DNA from: Acidicapsa acidisoli
Lineage (GTDB): Bacteria; Acidobacteriota; Terriglobia; Terriglobales; Acidobacteriaceae
Assembly: GCF_025685625.1 (NCBI RefSeq)
Contig: NZ_JAGSYI010000003.1
Span: 558,001 to 622,000 of the forward strand
DNA length: 64,000 nt
Direction: 5' to 3'
Of the stretch, positions 18,318 through 26,908 are shown piece by piece. Below the pieces are notes generated by a model that was given only the letters and a program-made list of their open reading frames with translations, did no database searches and was not told the origin of the DNA. Every line of letters begins with the position of its first letter. The first letter of the stretch is position 1. The translations under genes and the position numbers were made by a program.

Positions 18318-18691
18318 AGTTTCTCCTTGAAATTGTTTTCCGGTGATTTCAGATCTGCTGAGATTTCCTGAGCCTTGGCTTCGGCCCGTTCCTTGACCCG
18401 AAGCAACTGATGCTTCCAGTAGCGCTCGAAGGTGCCGGCCCACTCATGCAGTGGGCGGATCGCCTCGGCGTTGGTCCTGTAGAGCTTTTGCCGGCCCTGG
18501 CAGCGCATGTGGACGAGGCCTACATTCCGCAAAACGCGCAGGTGTTTTGAGACCGAGGGCTGTTCCAGACGAAGGGCGGCCACTATGTCTCCGACAGGGC
18601 GCTCGGCCGTCGCCAGGTAGCTCAGGATCTCCCGCCGGCGTGGTTCAGCGACCGCGTTGAAGGCATCCGAGGTGGTGCTTGCTCTAGCCAT
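18314..18691 (-). CDS. ArsR/SmtB family winged-helix repressor
   Basis: The 125-residue protein has a winged helix-turn-helix. AFNAVAEPRRREILSYLATA is helix 1, VGDIVAALRLEQPSVSKHLR is the HTH, and VHMRCQGRQKLYRTNAEAI is the wing. It lacks an ELxCVCD-type metal motif, so it is not an obvious metal sensor. It belongs to the group encoded beside SRPBCC proteins. The reading frame extends 12 codons upstream, but those codons run through the operator palindrome, so MARAST at 18691 is preferred. Confidence 0.88.
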   Translation of the reverse strand: MARASTTSDAFNAVAEPRRREILSYLATAERPVGDIVAALRLEQPSVSKHLRVLRNVGLVHMRCQGRQKLYRTNAEAIRPLHEWAGTFERYWKHQLLRVKERAEAKAQEISADLKSPENNFKEKL

Positions 18692-18704
18692 GATGAAATA
18701 TTGC

Positions 18705-18727
18705 ATTCCCATATAGGAATATGTCAA
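18705..18727 (-). promoter_or_regulatory. ArsR operon promoter with operator palindrome
   Basis: On the minus strand TTGACA (18727-18722) is followed by the near-perfect 16-bp inverted repeat ATTCCTATATGGGAAT (18720-18705). This sits where the -35/-10 spacer would be, and the ArsR ATG follows 13 bases later. A -10 would fall at about 18699-18704, giving a very short or absent leader. A palindrome inside the promoter fits autorepression by ArsR. Confidence 0.55.
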
Positions 18728-18784
18728 GCGTTAACTTACTATTTCCGCAAAATCCGGATTTAGGCCATCTGCGGGTGGTTTAGA

Positions 18785-21283
18785 TTAACGGCTGTCGGCG
18801 AAGATGCCGATTTGCACCGGGCCCAGCCGCCGAGGAGTTGCAGCCGGAGTTCCTGTAACAGGCGTATTCGGCGGCGAGATTTGTCCGACGGGCGCGAGTT
18901 GATAATGCAGCCCTGCCGTAGCCGCGAATTCCAGAATCGGGCCAGTGAGCTTTGTTGACGGATGCCCTCCAGCGATCACGTTCACCGCTGAGCCTCCCCA
19001 GGGATTACGGACCTTTAGCGGGCCCGTCGTTCCGGCCTCGATGATCACGCGCTGCGTGGCGCCCTCAGCTAGCTTGACGTCGACCTTTGTCTTGCCGCGA
19101 ACAAAAACCTGGCCCTCCGCGTCCCACTCTTTCGGGAAGGCGGGATTGACGCGGATGATGCCGTCGTAATCCTGCACCAGCGCCTCCTGCAATGCAGCAG
19201 CTACAACCCCCTGCTGCTCGACGTAGAATTCGCCGGCCTTGCCTCCCCAGTTAGCAAAGCCGTTCACGAAGGTCTGATACTTCTCTGTCAGTTGAATGAG
19301 CGTCGAGCGCACCTCGTCTCCCATTCCCAGCCGCGCTGCCTGAATCGGATCAAAACTCCAGTCCTGATTTATGGGATATGAGCGATGGAGATAGGTTCTC
19401 TTTGCCAGGTCAAAGAGCGGCGAAGTATCTCCCATGAGGTCGTAGGGCCAGACTGGCTCGAGGCCGATATTTTCGACGTTATGCTGCTCTGCTGCAGGCG
19501 TGTAGGAATCGGCAATCACGTCTTCGGCCGCTGCGTCGGCGCTCGGCGGGAGCAGCGTCTTTGGCTTGTCTACCTCGGTTCGCGGAAGCGGCGGAATTCT
19601 GTCCAGCTCAGTTTGCAATTGCTTGGTCAGAGCGGGTTCGCTGCGAAGCGTCTGCGCTGCTTCGATGGTCGCCTTGTAGAGAGCCATCCTGGCGGCGAGA
19701 TCGGTCGTCGGGTCCTGCATGTCCCACTGTGTTTCATGCGCATTAGACGGGCTTGTGTGCATCAGCCCATCTTTTCCTGGGGATTCATAGGCCAGCAGAA
19801 AGCGTGCCGACTCCGCCATCACTGGGAAGTTATGCGCGAGAAATGTTCGGTCGTTGGTTGCAAGATATTGTTGCCAGATCCACAGCGAAATCTCCGCTCC
19901 GGTGGAGATCGTTCGCGCATTGTAGTAGGGCTTGAACCCGGCATCACAGTTCAGGGCAACAATTGGAGCAGCAGGGTCCCAGGTCTCGTACTCGATGCCC
20001 TGACCGTTGAAGCGCATCGTTTCGGGCACGCAGATTCCGGGCAGTCCCTTCATATGCTTGCGCGTCCACTCCTGGATGTTGCCGAGGTTTTCGCGATAGA
20101 GATTGAAGTAGGGCGCGTTCAACTCCGGCACGCCCGCGGAGAGATTAGCCGCAACCTGCATGCGCAGATTCCAGTGCCAGAAAGCGCCTGGATCCCAGTT
20201 ATGCGTGGGCACCGAGCTGAACATATCCGCGACGCCCGCCTGCGAACCAGGGTACTCGCTGCCACTTTGCGCCGCCGCCGAATACAGGTACAAGGCGCGC
20301 AGATTCTCCATGTACTCGCCCGCTCCGTCTGGCGAGGTGATCTTCATGTAACCGGCGCGCTGCCAGAAGTTATGCCACCAGTTGCGATGCTCTGCGCTTG
20401 TGGCCTTTTCGTCTCGCGGGATATTGCTCAAAGTCTGTTTGGTGACCGCTACCGCCGGACCGGCGTTGGCATCGAAGTGGGGCGCAGCGACAACGATTCG
20501 AAAATGGCCATCCGGATATGGCCGGAACGAAAGAGCGACCGCGTTTTTGTCCGTCCCCTGGGCGGAAACATCCCGGCCTTCCGCGGTTACGGCGGCCAGT
20601 GAGCCAAAGTTTCGCCCGGAGGCTCCGGGCTGCTTATCGTCGGTCCATGTCTCGCTCAAAATTGCGATGTTGTCTGCTGTCTCCGCTTGAGGAACACGGG
20701 ATGGCGGAAGGCTGAGCTTTACCGTTTGTGTCTCGGAGGGATTCGCTCCCGTTACGTCGATCACCAGATTGTCGCTGGCCGCATCGACGAAGATCGTTGC
20801 GATGGTCCCTGCGCCGCGCTCATGAAACTCCGCGTTGTGCAGGTCAAGCCTGCCGGAGTAGTCTTTCGCCCCGGTGATCGAAACGAGACCCGGTACTTCG
20901 ACGCACGCCACGGGGACGCGATCCGGCAGGGTATCCACGCGATTCAATTGCGCCGTCAGTCCGTTCGCGGACCACACTGCAACACCGAGCCGGCCGTTGC
21001 CCAGTGGCATGGCCTGGCTTGGCTCGGAGTTGGGCCGCTCCAGCACAATATCCGAACGGCCAATCACTCCTGCATAATCCACGCGGATGGTACTGGCAGA
21101 CGCATTCGGTACTGGAGCCGCGTGCGGTTTTTCAGTTGACCCTGCTTGTCCGCTCAACGGAGGAATGCTTCCTGCCAACAACACACTCGCTGCGACCCAC
21201 ATCAACCACTTTCGCGACAAAATAATCCTCCGGATCAACTGGGTGCGACGACTCCCCACCCCCGGCAAGGATAACTCACGCAT
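18785..21283 (-). CDS. GH95-like glycoside hydrolase, secreted
   Basis: The 832-residue protein starts with a signal-like segment (KWLMWVAASVLLAGSIPPLSG at about 25-45). It then has an N-terminal beta domain with MPLGNGRLGVAVWSANG, an alpha/alpha barrel region (ALYLYSAAAQSGSEYPGSQ, GAEISLWIWQQYLATND), and a C-terminal domain with GIIRVNPAFPKEWDAEGQ. This resembles GH95-type enzymes acting on alpha-L-fucosides or alpha-L-galactosides. The family call is by pattern and the substrate is uncertain. It starts 18 bp after the stop of the histidine kinase gene on the same strand, so it is probably co-transcribed with the two-component system. The start is uncertain because there is no clear ribosome-binding site. 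Confidence 0.75.
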   Translation of the reverse strand: MRELSLPGVGSRRTQLIRRIILSRKWLMWVAASVLLAGSIPPLSGQAGSTEKPHAAPVPNASASTIRVDYAGVIGRSDIVLERPNSEPSQAMPLGNGRLGVAVWSANGLTAQLNRVDTLPDRVPVACVEVPGLVSITGAKDYSGRLDLHNAEFHERGAGTIATIFVDAASDNLVIDVTGANPSETQTVKLSLPPSRVPQAETADNIAILSETWTDDKQPGASGRNFGSLAAVTAEGRDVSAQGTDKNAVALSFRPYPDGHFRIVVAAPHFDANAGPAVAVTKQTLSNIPRDEKATSAEHRNWWHNFWQRAGYMKITSPDGAGEYMENLRALYLYSAAAQSGSEYPGSQAGVADMFSSVPTHNWDPGAFWHWNLRMQVAANLSAGVPELNAPYFNLYRENLGNIQEWTRKHMKGLPGICVPETMRFNGQGIEYETWDPAAPIVALNCDAGFKPYYNARTISTGAEISLWIWQQYLATNDRTFLAHNFPVMAESARFLLAYESPGKDGLMHTSPSNAHETQWDMQDPTTDLAARMALYKATIEAAQTLRSEPALTKQLQTELDRIPPLPRTEVDKPKTLLPPSADAAAEDVIADSYTPAAEQHNVENIGLEPVWPYDLMGDTSPLFDLAKRTYLHRSYPINQDWSFDPIQAARLGMGDEVRSTLIQLTEKYQTFVNGFANWGGKAGEFYVEQQGVVAAALQEALVQDYDGIIRVNPAFPKEWDAEGQVFVRGKTKVDVKLAEGATQRVIIEAGTTGPLKVRNPWGGSAVNVIAGGHPSTKLTGPILEFAATAGLHYQLAPVGQISPPNTPVTGTPAATPRRLGPVQIGIFADSR

Positions 21284-21301
21284 ATACAGGAATGAACGGG
21301 C

Positions 21302-22711
21302 TCAAGCGTTGAGGGGAAGACGCACAAAGAAGCGACTTCCGCCAGCCTCACCTTGTCTCACACCAATCGAGCCGGAATGGACTTCGACGGCCCACTTGGC
21401 AATTGATAGGCCAAGCCCTGTGCCGCCCTGTCCGCGCGAACGCCCCTGGTCTGTGCGGTAGAAGCGGTCAAAGATTCGCTTCTGCTCGTCGAGCGGGACG
21501 CCTGGCCCATGATCGGCGATCGATACCTCGACAAGCGCCTCCGATATCTTCCGAACCTCGATTAGAATCTCGCTTTCCGCCGGCGAGTACTTGATTGCGT
21601 TATCGACAAGATTGAGAATCGCCTGCCGCAAAATGCCTCGGTCTGCGCGGACCGCTATCTCCGGGTCGCCGATCATGCGAATGATCTGATGCTTGTCTTC
21701 CGCAAGGATACCGACCACGCCAACCACTTCCTCGATGAGATCCATGCATGCGAAGGATGAGAGATGGAGCGTCAGCTGGCCGCTGTCTGCGCGCGAAATC
21801 ACCAGCAGGCTATCGACCAGTTGAGTCAGCCGGCGCACCTCCTCGAGCATACTCGCGATCACATCCCGATAATCGTCGCTGGAGTGGCTCTTTTGCAGGC
21901 TAACCTCGCCGATACTGCGCAGAGAGGCGAGCGGCGTGCGCAGTTCATGCGAAGCGTCAGAGGTGAAACGCTTGAGTTGCAAGAAGGAGTCTTCAAGGCG
22001 CTCTAACAAGCCATTGAAGACTCGCGCCGCGTGCCCCAGATCGTCCGATGGATCATGCACCGGAAGCCGCTCGCTGAGCCGCTCCGCGGTGATCCGTTCC
22101 GCCCGACGCACCATGGTGCTGAGCGGCGAAAGCGCGGCGCTGGTGACGCGGTAGACAACCGCCACCGCAACCAGCACGGTGACGGGCGCAAGCAGTAGCA
22201 GCACGCTGAAAAACCGCATTACGGTTGCCCGCAACGGGGCTTCATCAAAGGCCAGGCGCATGATGATCGGACGGCCACTGAGCAGGTGGTAATGACTCAC
22301 GACCAGCACCGTGCGCCCGTCGCTCAACCTGAGCATGCGTTCGTTATATGAGCTTATTCCTTCCCTGGGAATCGGCGGGCCGCCGAGCTCCGTCCCATGC
22401 AGCTTGTTGTTGCGATAGAGAACCGTTCCATCGGGAGACAGCACTTCGAGAAGGCGATCCAGCCGAAAACGGATCTCAGGATGGTTGAAGTAATCCTCGT
22501 TCAATGAGACGCGGCCGTCGGAAGTCTGGTAGAGGAGACCCTCGACCGTTTCTGACTCTTCGTTTGCCGCATGAAAGGCCTGAGCGATCAGTTGCCGGTA
22601 ATGCACGTAAGTAGCGACGCCGATGTGTAAGAGCAGCAGAAGGGAAAATGCCATTCCGTACCACAAAGTCAGGCGCAAGCGAAGATTGCCGGAACGGAAG
22701 GAAAGCCGCAT
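21302..22711 (-). CDS. Sensor histidine kinase (CusS/heavy-metal type)
   Basis: This is a 469-residue inner-membrane kinase. It has a membrane helix at about 17-37, a periplasmic sensor region of about 125 residues, a second helix at about 168-188, and a HAMP linker. HisKA has SDASHELRTPL (His255), and HATPase_c has an N-box LNLVDNAIKYS, DHGPGVP and GGTGLGLSI. All catalytic boxes are intact. Its ATG shares one base with the stop of the response regulator gene (TAATG). The signal is unknown. The divergent RND efflux operon suggests a metal or toxic compound. Confidence 0.93.
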   Translation of the reverse strand: MRLSFRSGNLRLRLTLWYGMAFSLLLLLHIGVATYVHYRQLIAQAFHAANEESETVEGLLYQTSDGRVSLNEDYFNHPEIRFRLDRLLEVLSPDGTVLYRNNKLHGTELGGPPIPREGISSYNERMLRLSDGRTVLVVSHYHLLSGRPIIMRLAFDEAPLRATVMRFFSVLLLLAPVTVLVAVAVVYRVTSAALSPLSTMVRRAERITAERLSERLPVHDPSDDLGHAARVFNGLLERLEDSFLQLKRFTSDASHELRTPLASLRSIGEVSLQKSHSSDDYRDVIASMLEEVRRLTQLVDSLLVISRADSGQLTLHLSSFACMDLIEEVVGVVGILAEDKHQIIRMIGDPEIAVRADRGILRQAILNLVDNAIKYSPAESEILIEVRKISEALVEVSIADHGPGVPLDEQKRIFDRFYRTDQGRSRGQGGTGLGLSIAKWAVEVHSGSIGVRQGEAGGSRFFVRLPLNA

Positions 22712-23388
22712 TACTCCTCCCGGAGTACAAAGCCTACTCCACGCACGGTGTGCAGTAACTTGATGTCGAAGGGATCGTCAATTTTGCGGCGCAGTCGCGC
22801 AACCTGCACATCGATCACGTTGTCCAGGGAAGTGTAGCGCATGGTTTCTTTCCAGACATCGCGCGTGAGCATCTCACGAGAGACGACGCGGCCACGATTC
22901 AGCATGAGATATTCGAGAAGATCGAATTCCCTGCTTGTCAGCTCCAGCGCGACACCATCGCGGTCAGCTGTTCGTCCAGCCAGATTCATGTGAAGGTCGG
23001 CGAGATCCAGAGTAGTCTGCGGCGTGGTCGTGGTCCTGCGCATGAGGGCTCGAACGCGTGCCAGCAGTTCCGGAAAGGCAAATGGTTTGACGAGGTAGTC
23101 GTCTGCGCCAGCATCCAGCCCGAGCACCCGGTCCTCGACCGAGTCCAGCGCAGTCAGCAAAAGCACCGGCGTCCGGAATCCGTCCCGGCGGAACTCCCGG
23201 AGCACGCTGAGTCCATTACGTTTGGAGAGCATCACATCCAACAGCACCAAGTCCGGCGTGCTGCGCTCAAGCCAACGCAAGGCCTCCTCGCCAGACAGAA
23301 CGACTGTCGCGGAATAACCCTCCTCTTCCAGTCCCTGCTGGAGGGCGTAGGCCAGCTTGCTTTCGTCTTCGACAATTAATATCTGCAT
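22711..23388 (-). CDS. OmpR/PhoB-family response regulator
   Basis: The 225-residue protein has a receiver domain with EDE at 7-9, phospho-acceptor Asp51 in LVLLDVML, and Lys in LVKPFAF. The C-terminal winged helix has LTSREFDLLEYLMLNRGRVVSREML and VDVHVARLRRKID-like segments (here IDVQVARLRRKID). Family members bind direct repeats spaced 11 bp apart, and such repeats lie at 23471-23499 in the divergent control region. It probably controls the RND operon and its own operon. Confidence 0.94.
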   Translation of the reverse strand: MQILIVEDESKLAYALQQGLEEEGYSATVVLSGEEALRWLERSTPDLVLLDVMLSKRNGLSVLREFRRDGFRTPVLLLTALDSVEDRVLGLDAGADDYLVKPFAFPELLARVRALMRRTTTTPQTTLDLADLHMNLAGRTADRDGVALELTSREFDLLEYLMLNRGRVVSREMLTRDVWKETMRYTSLDNVIDVQVARLRRKIDDPFDIKLLHTVRGVGFVLREE

Positions 23389-23470
23389 CTTCCGCCTCGC
23401 ATTGCGGATACCCTGCTTCTCTATCCGACTTTACCGCAATCCCGGCGCTGCTAACCGTAATCCAATATCT

Positions 23471-23527
23471 TGTAACGAAAATGTCAGGCACCTGTCAGGC
23501 CGATTGATGATTTTCTAGGGATATTAA
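23471..23527 (+). promoter_or_regulatory. Direct repeats for the response regulator before the RND operon
   Basis: TGTCAGG occurs at 23482-23488 and 23493-23499, separated by 4 bp (11 bp period). A weaker TGTAACG at 23471 is in the same phase. This is the geometry of Pho-box-type sites bound by OmpR/PhoB regulators. A -10-like TATTAA lies at 23522-23527. The site sits between the regulator gene and the efflux operon and could serve both. Confidence 0.55.
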
Positions 23528-23547
23528 GAGGCTTGGGGTGCAAGGTT

Positions 23548-23664
23548 ATGCAAAAGAAGACTCTCAGTACGCGAATCACAATCGCTGGCGTCTGCCCGAT
23601 TGCGATGGATCATGCGCAGATAACTTCCGTATCGAATGGCACACTTACACTTTTGAGGGACTGA
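23548..23664 (+). CDS. Possible 38-residue leader ORF ahead of the RND operon
   Basis: A short frame begins with ATG at 23548, close behind a GCAAGG motif, and ends 7 bp before the efflux permease start. The product starts MQKKTLSTRITIAGVCPIA, with a basic N-terminus and no clear membrane helix. It matches no family known to me. Its position between the putative promoter and the first structural gene would suit a coupling or leader role. It may equally be chance. Confidence 0.25.
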   Translation: MQKKTLSTRITIAGVCPIAMDHAQITSVSNGTLTLLRD

Positions 23665-23671
23665 TTCAGCA

Positions 23672-26600
23672 ATGTGGATAGTCAAAATTGCGCTCGAACG
23701 GCCTTATACCTTCATCGTTCTGGCCCTGCTCATTCTGCTTCTGAGCCCAATTGTCATCATGCGTACTCCGGTGGATATGTTTCCCAGTATCAATATCCCC
23801 GTGGTTTCGCTGGCGTGGCAGTACACGGGACTTAATCCTGAAGAGCTTGAGGGCCGACTGACGACGCCCTTCGAGAAGGCTTTGCCAAACTTCGTCGACA
23901 ACGTCGAGCACGTCGAGTCGACGACCTATGACGGAATCGTAGTTATCCGCGTCTTTCTGCAGCCGGACGCCAATCTGGCTGCCGCCAGCGCGCAGGTCTC
24001 GTCCGCTTCGGAGTTCATGCTTCGTCAGCTCCCGCCGGGAATCCTGCCGCCGCAGATTGTGAACTACAGCGCATCGAGCGTACCGATCCTGCAGTTGGGA
24101 ATCTCCGGCGACGGCCTCAGTGAGCAGCAGCTCAACGATTACGCTACGAACACGATCCACTCCCAGCTCATCACGGTGCCGGGATCAGTCGTGCCGTCGC
24201 CCTATGGCGGCAAGCAGCGCCAGATCTCCGTGAACCTCGATCAGGCCGCAATGCAGTCGAGAGGCATTGCGCCCACTGACTTATTGACCGCGCTGGCTAC
24301 CGAAAACGTCGTGACGCCTTCGGGCACGATCAAGATCGGTTCGAAGGAATACGACGTGCGCCCAAATGGCGCGCCCCGAACCGTGGAAGAGCTGAGCCGT
24401 CTTCCGGTCAAGCAGCAGAACGGCGTTACGACCTATCTGCGCGATGTCGCGAACGTGAGCGACGGCTTCCAGATACAGACCAACATCGTGCGACGTGACG
24501 GCCGGCGCGGCGTGCTGATGTCCGTCCTCAAGAACGGCAAGGCTTCGACAGTCAGCGTGGTGAATGGCGTGCGCGGTCTGCTGCCGCGCATCGCCACCCT
24601 GGTGCCGCCGAATCTCAAGATAACTCCGATTGGCGATCAATCTGTCTTTGTCAAAGGCGCGGTCAACGGCGTGGTCCGCGAGGCTGTGCTGGCCGCGGCG
24701 CTGACGGGCCTGATGATTCTGCTCTTCCTCGGAAGCTGGCGCAGCACGGTGATCATCGCTGTCTCGATTCCGCTCTCGATCCTCACTTCCGTCATCATCC
24801 TCAGCTTCCTCGGTGAGACGATCAACACCATGACGCTGGGCGGTCTGGCGCTGGCTGTCGGCATCCTGGTCGATGACGCCACGGTGACCATCGAGAATAT
24901 CGAACGATTCCTCGAAGATGGTTTTCCGCTGCGCGAAGCGATTCTCGAAGGCGCGGCGCAGATTGCGGTGCCAGCGCTCGTTTCCACACTTTGTATCTGC
25001 ATCGTGTTCCTGCCCATGTTCTTCCTCTCCGGCGTGGCGCGATACCTGTTTGTTCCGCTCGCGGAAGCGGTTATCTTCGCCATGCTTGCCTCGTATGTGC
25101 TATCGCGCACGCTGGTGCCCACGCTCGCGGTTTACCTGCTGCGCATGAAGGATCATGGCGCGCATCCACGCAATATCTTCGCGCGATTCCAGCAGGGGTT
25201 TGAGCGCGGCTTCAATGCTCTTCGTTCGTCCTACGAGGGAGTGCTGGCGATTCTCGTGGAATGGCGCAAGCTCTTTGTGCCCGCATTCGTCGCGCTTTGT
25301 TTATCTGCTTTCGTGTTGCTGCCGTGGCTGGGTCAGGACTTCTTTCCAGCGGTCGACAGCGGTCAGTTTACGTTGCACGTGCGCGCTCCTACCGGCACGC
25401 GCATTGAAGAAACGGCGCGGCTCTGCGATCAGGTTGAAGCCGCCATCCGTCAGACTGTTCCATCGGGTGAAATGGACGGAATTCTCGATGACATCGGTAT
25501 GCCTTACAGCACCATGAACACGCAGTTCATGACCGATGGCACGGTGGGAGCAGCCGATGCGGACATTATGGTGAGCCTGAAGGAGAACCATCACCCGACG
25601 GCCGATTATGTGCGCGCCTTGCGGAATTCGCTGCCGCGCAACTTCCCGCAGGCTACTTTCTACTTCCTGCCAGCCGACATTACCGCCCAGATCCTCAACT
25701 TTGGCCTGCCAGCGCCTATCGATATTCGCTTTGAAGGCGATGACATCCAGGCCAGCCAGCAGCTTGCCACCAAGATGCTGCCACAACTGCGGAAGATCAG
25801 CGGCCTGACCGACATCCGCATTCAGCAGCTATTCGACTATCCAACGCTGGATGTTTCAGTGGAACGGACGAAGGCTTCGCAGGGCGGCTTCACTGAGAGC
25901 GATGTCTCCACGAGCGTGCTCAATTCGCTCAGCGGCAGCTTTCAGATTTCGCCTATGTTCTTCCTGAACTGGAAGAACCACAACATCTACAACATCGTTG
26001 TGCAGACCCCGCAGTACTCCCTGACTTCTCTCTCCGATCTTCAGAACACTCCGATCAACCGCGCTGCGAGCGGGCCACCGCCGAACGTCGACTACGGCAA
26101 TCAGGGCAGCGAGGCGGCTCGTCCCTCGGAAACATTGGGTGACTTAGCCAATGTTCATCGCAACACGGAGATGGCGGTGGTTTCCCACTTCAATACGCGC
26201 CGCGTCGTGGACATCTACGCGTCGGTGCAGGATCGCGGCCTGGGCGCTACCGCCGCGGATGTACAACGCATCCTCGATGCAACGCGCAAGAATCTGCCGC
26301 GCGGAACCTTTCTTACCCTGCGCGGACAGGTCGAAACAATGCGCTCGTCGTACATCGCGCTGGTGGCCGGGCTGGGCTTCTCGATTGTGCTCATCTACAT
26401 GCTCATCGTCGTGAACTTCCAGTCGTGGCTCGATCCGTTTGTCATCATCACCGCATTGCCGGCTGCGCTGGCGGGCATTGTCTTGTTCCTCTTTTTCACG
26501 CATACGCGGCTTAGCGTGCCGGCCATGATGGGCGCTATTCTGTGCATGGGCGTGGCTACGGCGAACAGCATCCTGGTGGTTTCCTTTGCCAAGACCGAAC

Positions 26601-26890
26601 TGGCGAAGCATGGCAATGCCGTGCGGGCTGCGCTGGAGGCCGGCAGGACGCGCTTCCGTCCGGTCCTGATGACCGCGCTGGCCATGATCATCGGCATGGT
26701 GCCCATGTCGCTGGGCCTCGGCGACGGTGGCGAGCAGAATGCGCCATTGGGACGCGCCGTGATCGGCGGCCTGCTGTGCGCGACAATCGCTACGCTCGTA
26801 TTCGTACCCTCGGTTTTTGCCCTTGTACATGGACGCAAGCAACAGCACGCATCCCAACTCAACGAAGAGCTGGATACTCAACTGGTTTGA
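23672..26890 (+). CDS. RND efflux transporter permease (AcrB/MexB-like)
   Basis: This is a proton-driven inner-membrane pump of 1072 residues, the usual length. It has an N-terminal helix followed by MRTPVDMFPSINIPVVS, a large periplasmic domain, helices from about residue 335, the TM4 motif GGLALAVGILVDDATVTIEN with the paired Asp needed for proton relay, and a second half beginning near residue 540. The substrate cannot be read from sequence. Unlike acrAB, the permease is first in the operon, followed by adaptor and outer-membrane factor. Confidence 0.94.
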   Translation: MWIVKIALERPYTFIVLALLILLLSPIVIMRTPVDMFPSINIPVVSLAWQYTGLNPEELEGRLTTPFEKALPNFVDNVEHVESTTYDGIVVIRVFLQPDANLAAASAQVSSASEFMLRQLPPGILPPQIVNYSASSVPILQLGISGDGLSEQQLNDYATNTIHSQLITVPGSVVPSPYGGKQRQISVNLDQAAMQSRGIAPTDLLTALATENVVTPSGTIKIGSKEYDVRPNGAPRTVEELSRLPVKQQNGVTTYLRDVANVSDGFQIQTNIVRRDGRRGVLMSVLKNGKASTVSVVNGVRGLLPRIATLVPPNLKITPIGDQSVFVKGAVNGVVREAVLAAALTGLMILLFLGSWRSTVIIAVSIPLSILTSVIILSFLGETINTMTLGGLALAVGILVDDATVTIENIERFLEDGFPLREAILEGAAQIAVPALVSTLCICIVFLPMFFLSGVARYLFVPLAEAVIFAMLASYVLSRTLVPTLAVYLLRMKDHGAHPRNIFARFQQGFERGFNALRSSYEGVLAILVEWRKLFVPAFVALCLSAFVLLPWLGQDFFPAVDSGQFTLHVRAPTGTRIEETARLCDQVEAAIRQTVPSGEMDGILDDIGMPYSTMNTQFMTDGTVGAADADIMVSLKENHHPTADYVRALRNSLPRNFPQATFYFLPADITAQILNFGLPAPIDIRFEGDDIQASQQLATKMLPQLRKISGLTDIRIQQLFDYPTLDVSVERTKASQGGFTESDVSTSVLNSLSGSFQISPMFFLNWKNHNIYNIVVQTPQYSLTSLSDLQNTPINRAASGPPPNVDYGNQGSEAARPSETLGDLANVHRNTEMAVVSHFNTRRVVDIYASVQDRGLGATAADVQRILDATRKNLPRGTFLTLRGQVETMRSSYIALVAGLGFSIVLIYMLIVVNFQSWLDPFVIITALPAALAGIVLFLFFTHTRLSVPAMMGAILCMGVATANSILVVSFAKTELAKHGNAVRAALEAGRTRFRPVLMTALAMIIGMVPMSLGLGDGGEQNAPLGRAVIGGLLCATIATLVFVPSVFALVHGRKQQHASQLNEELDTQLV

Positions 26891-26908
26891 TAAGGAAGCT
26901 TGAGAATT

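Noticed and set aside
19385-20602. Plus-strand frame of 405 codons opposite the GH95-like gene
   Set aside because: Antisense to a convincing glycosidase. Cys/Arg-rich and without family signatures or a ribosome-binding site.
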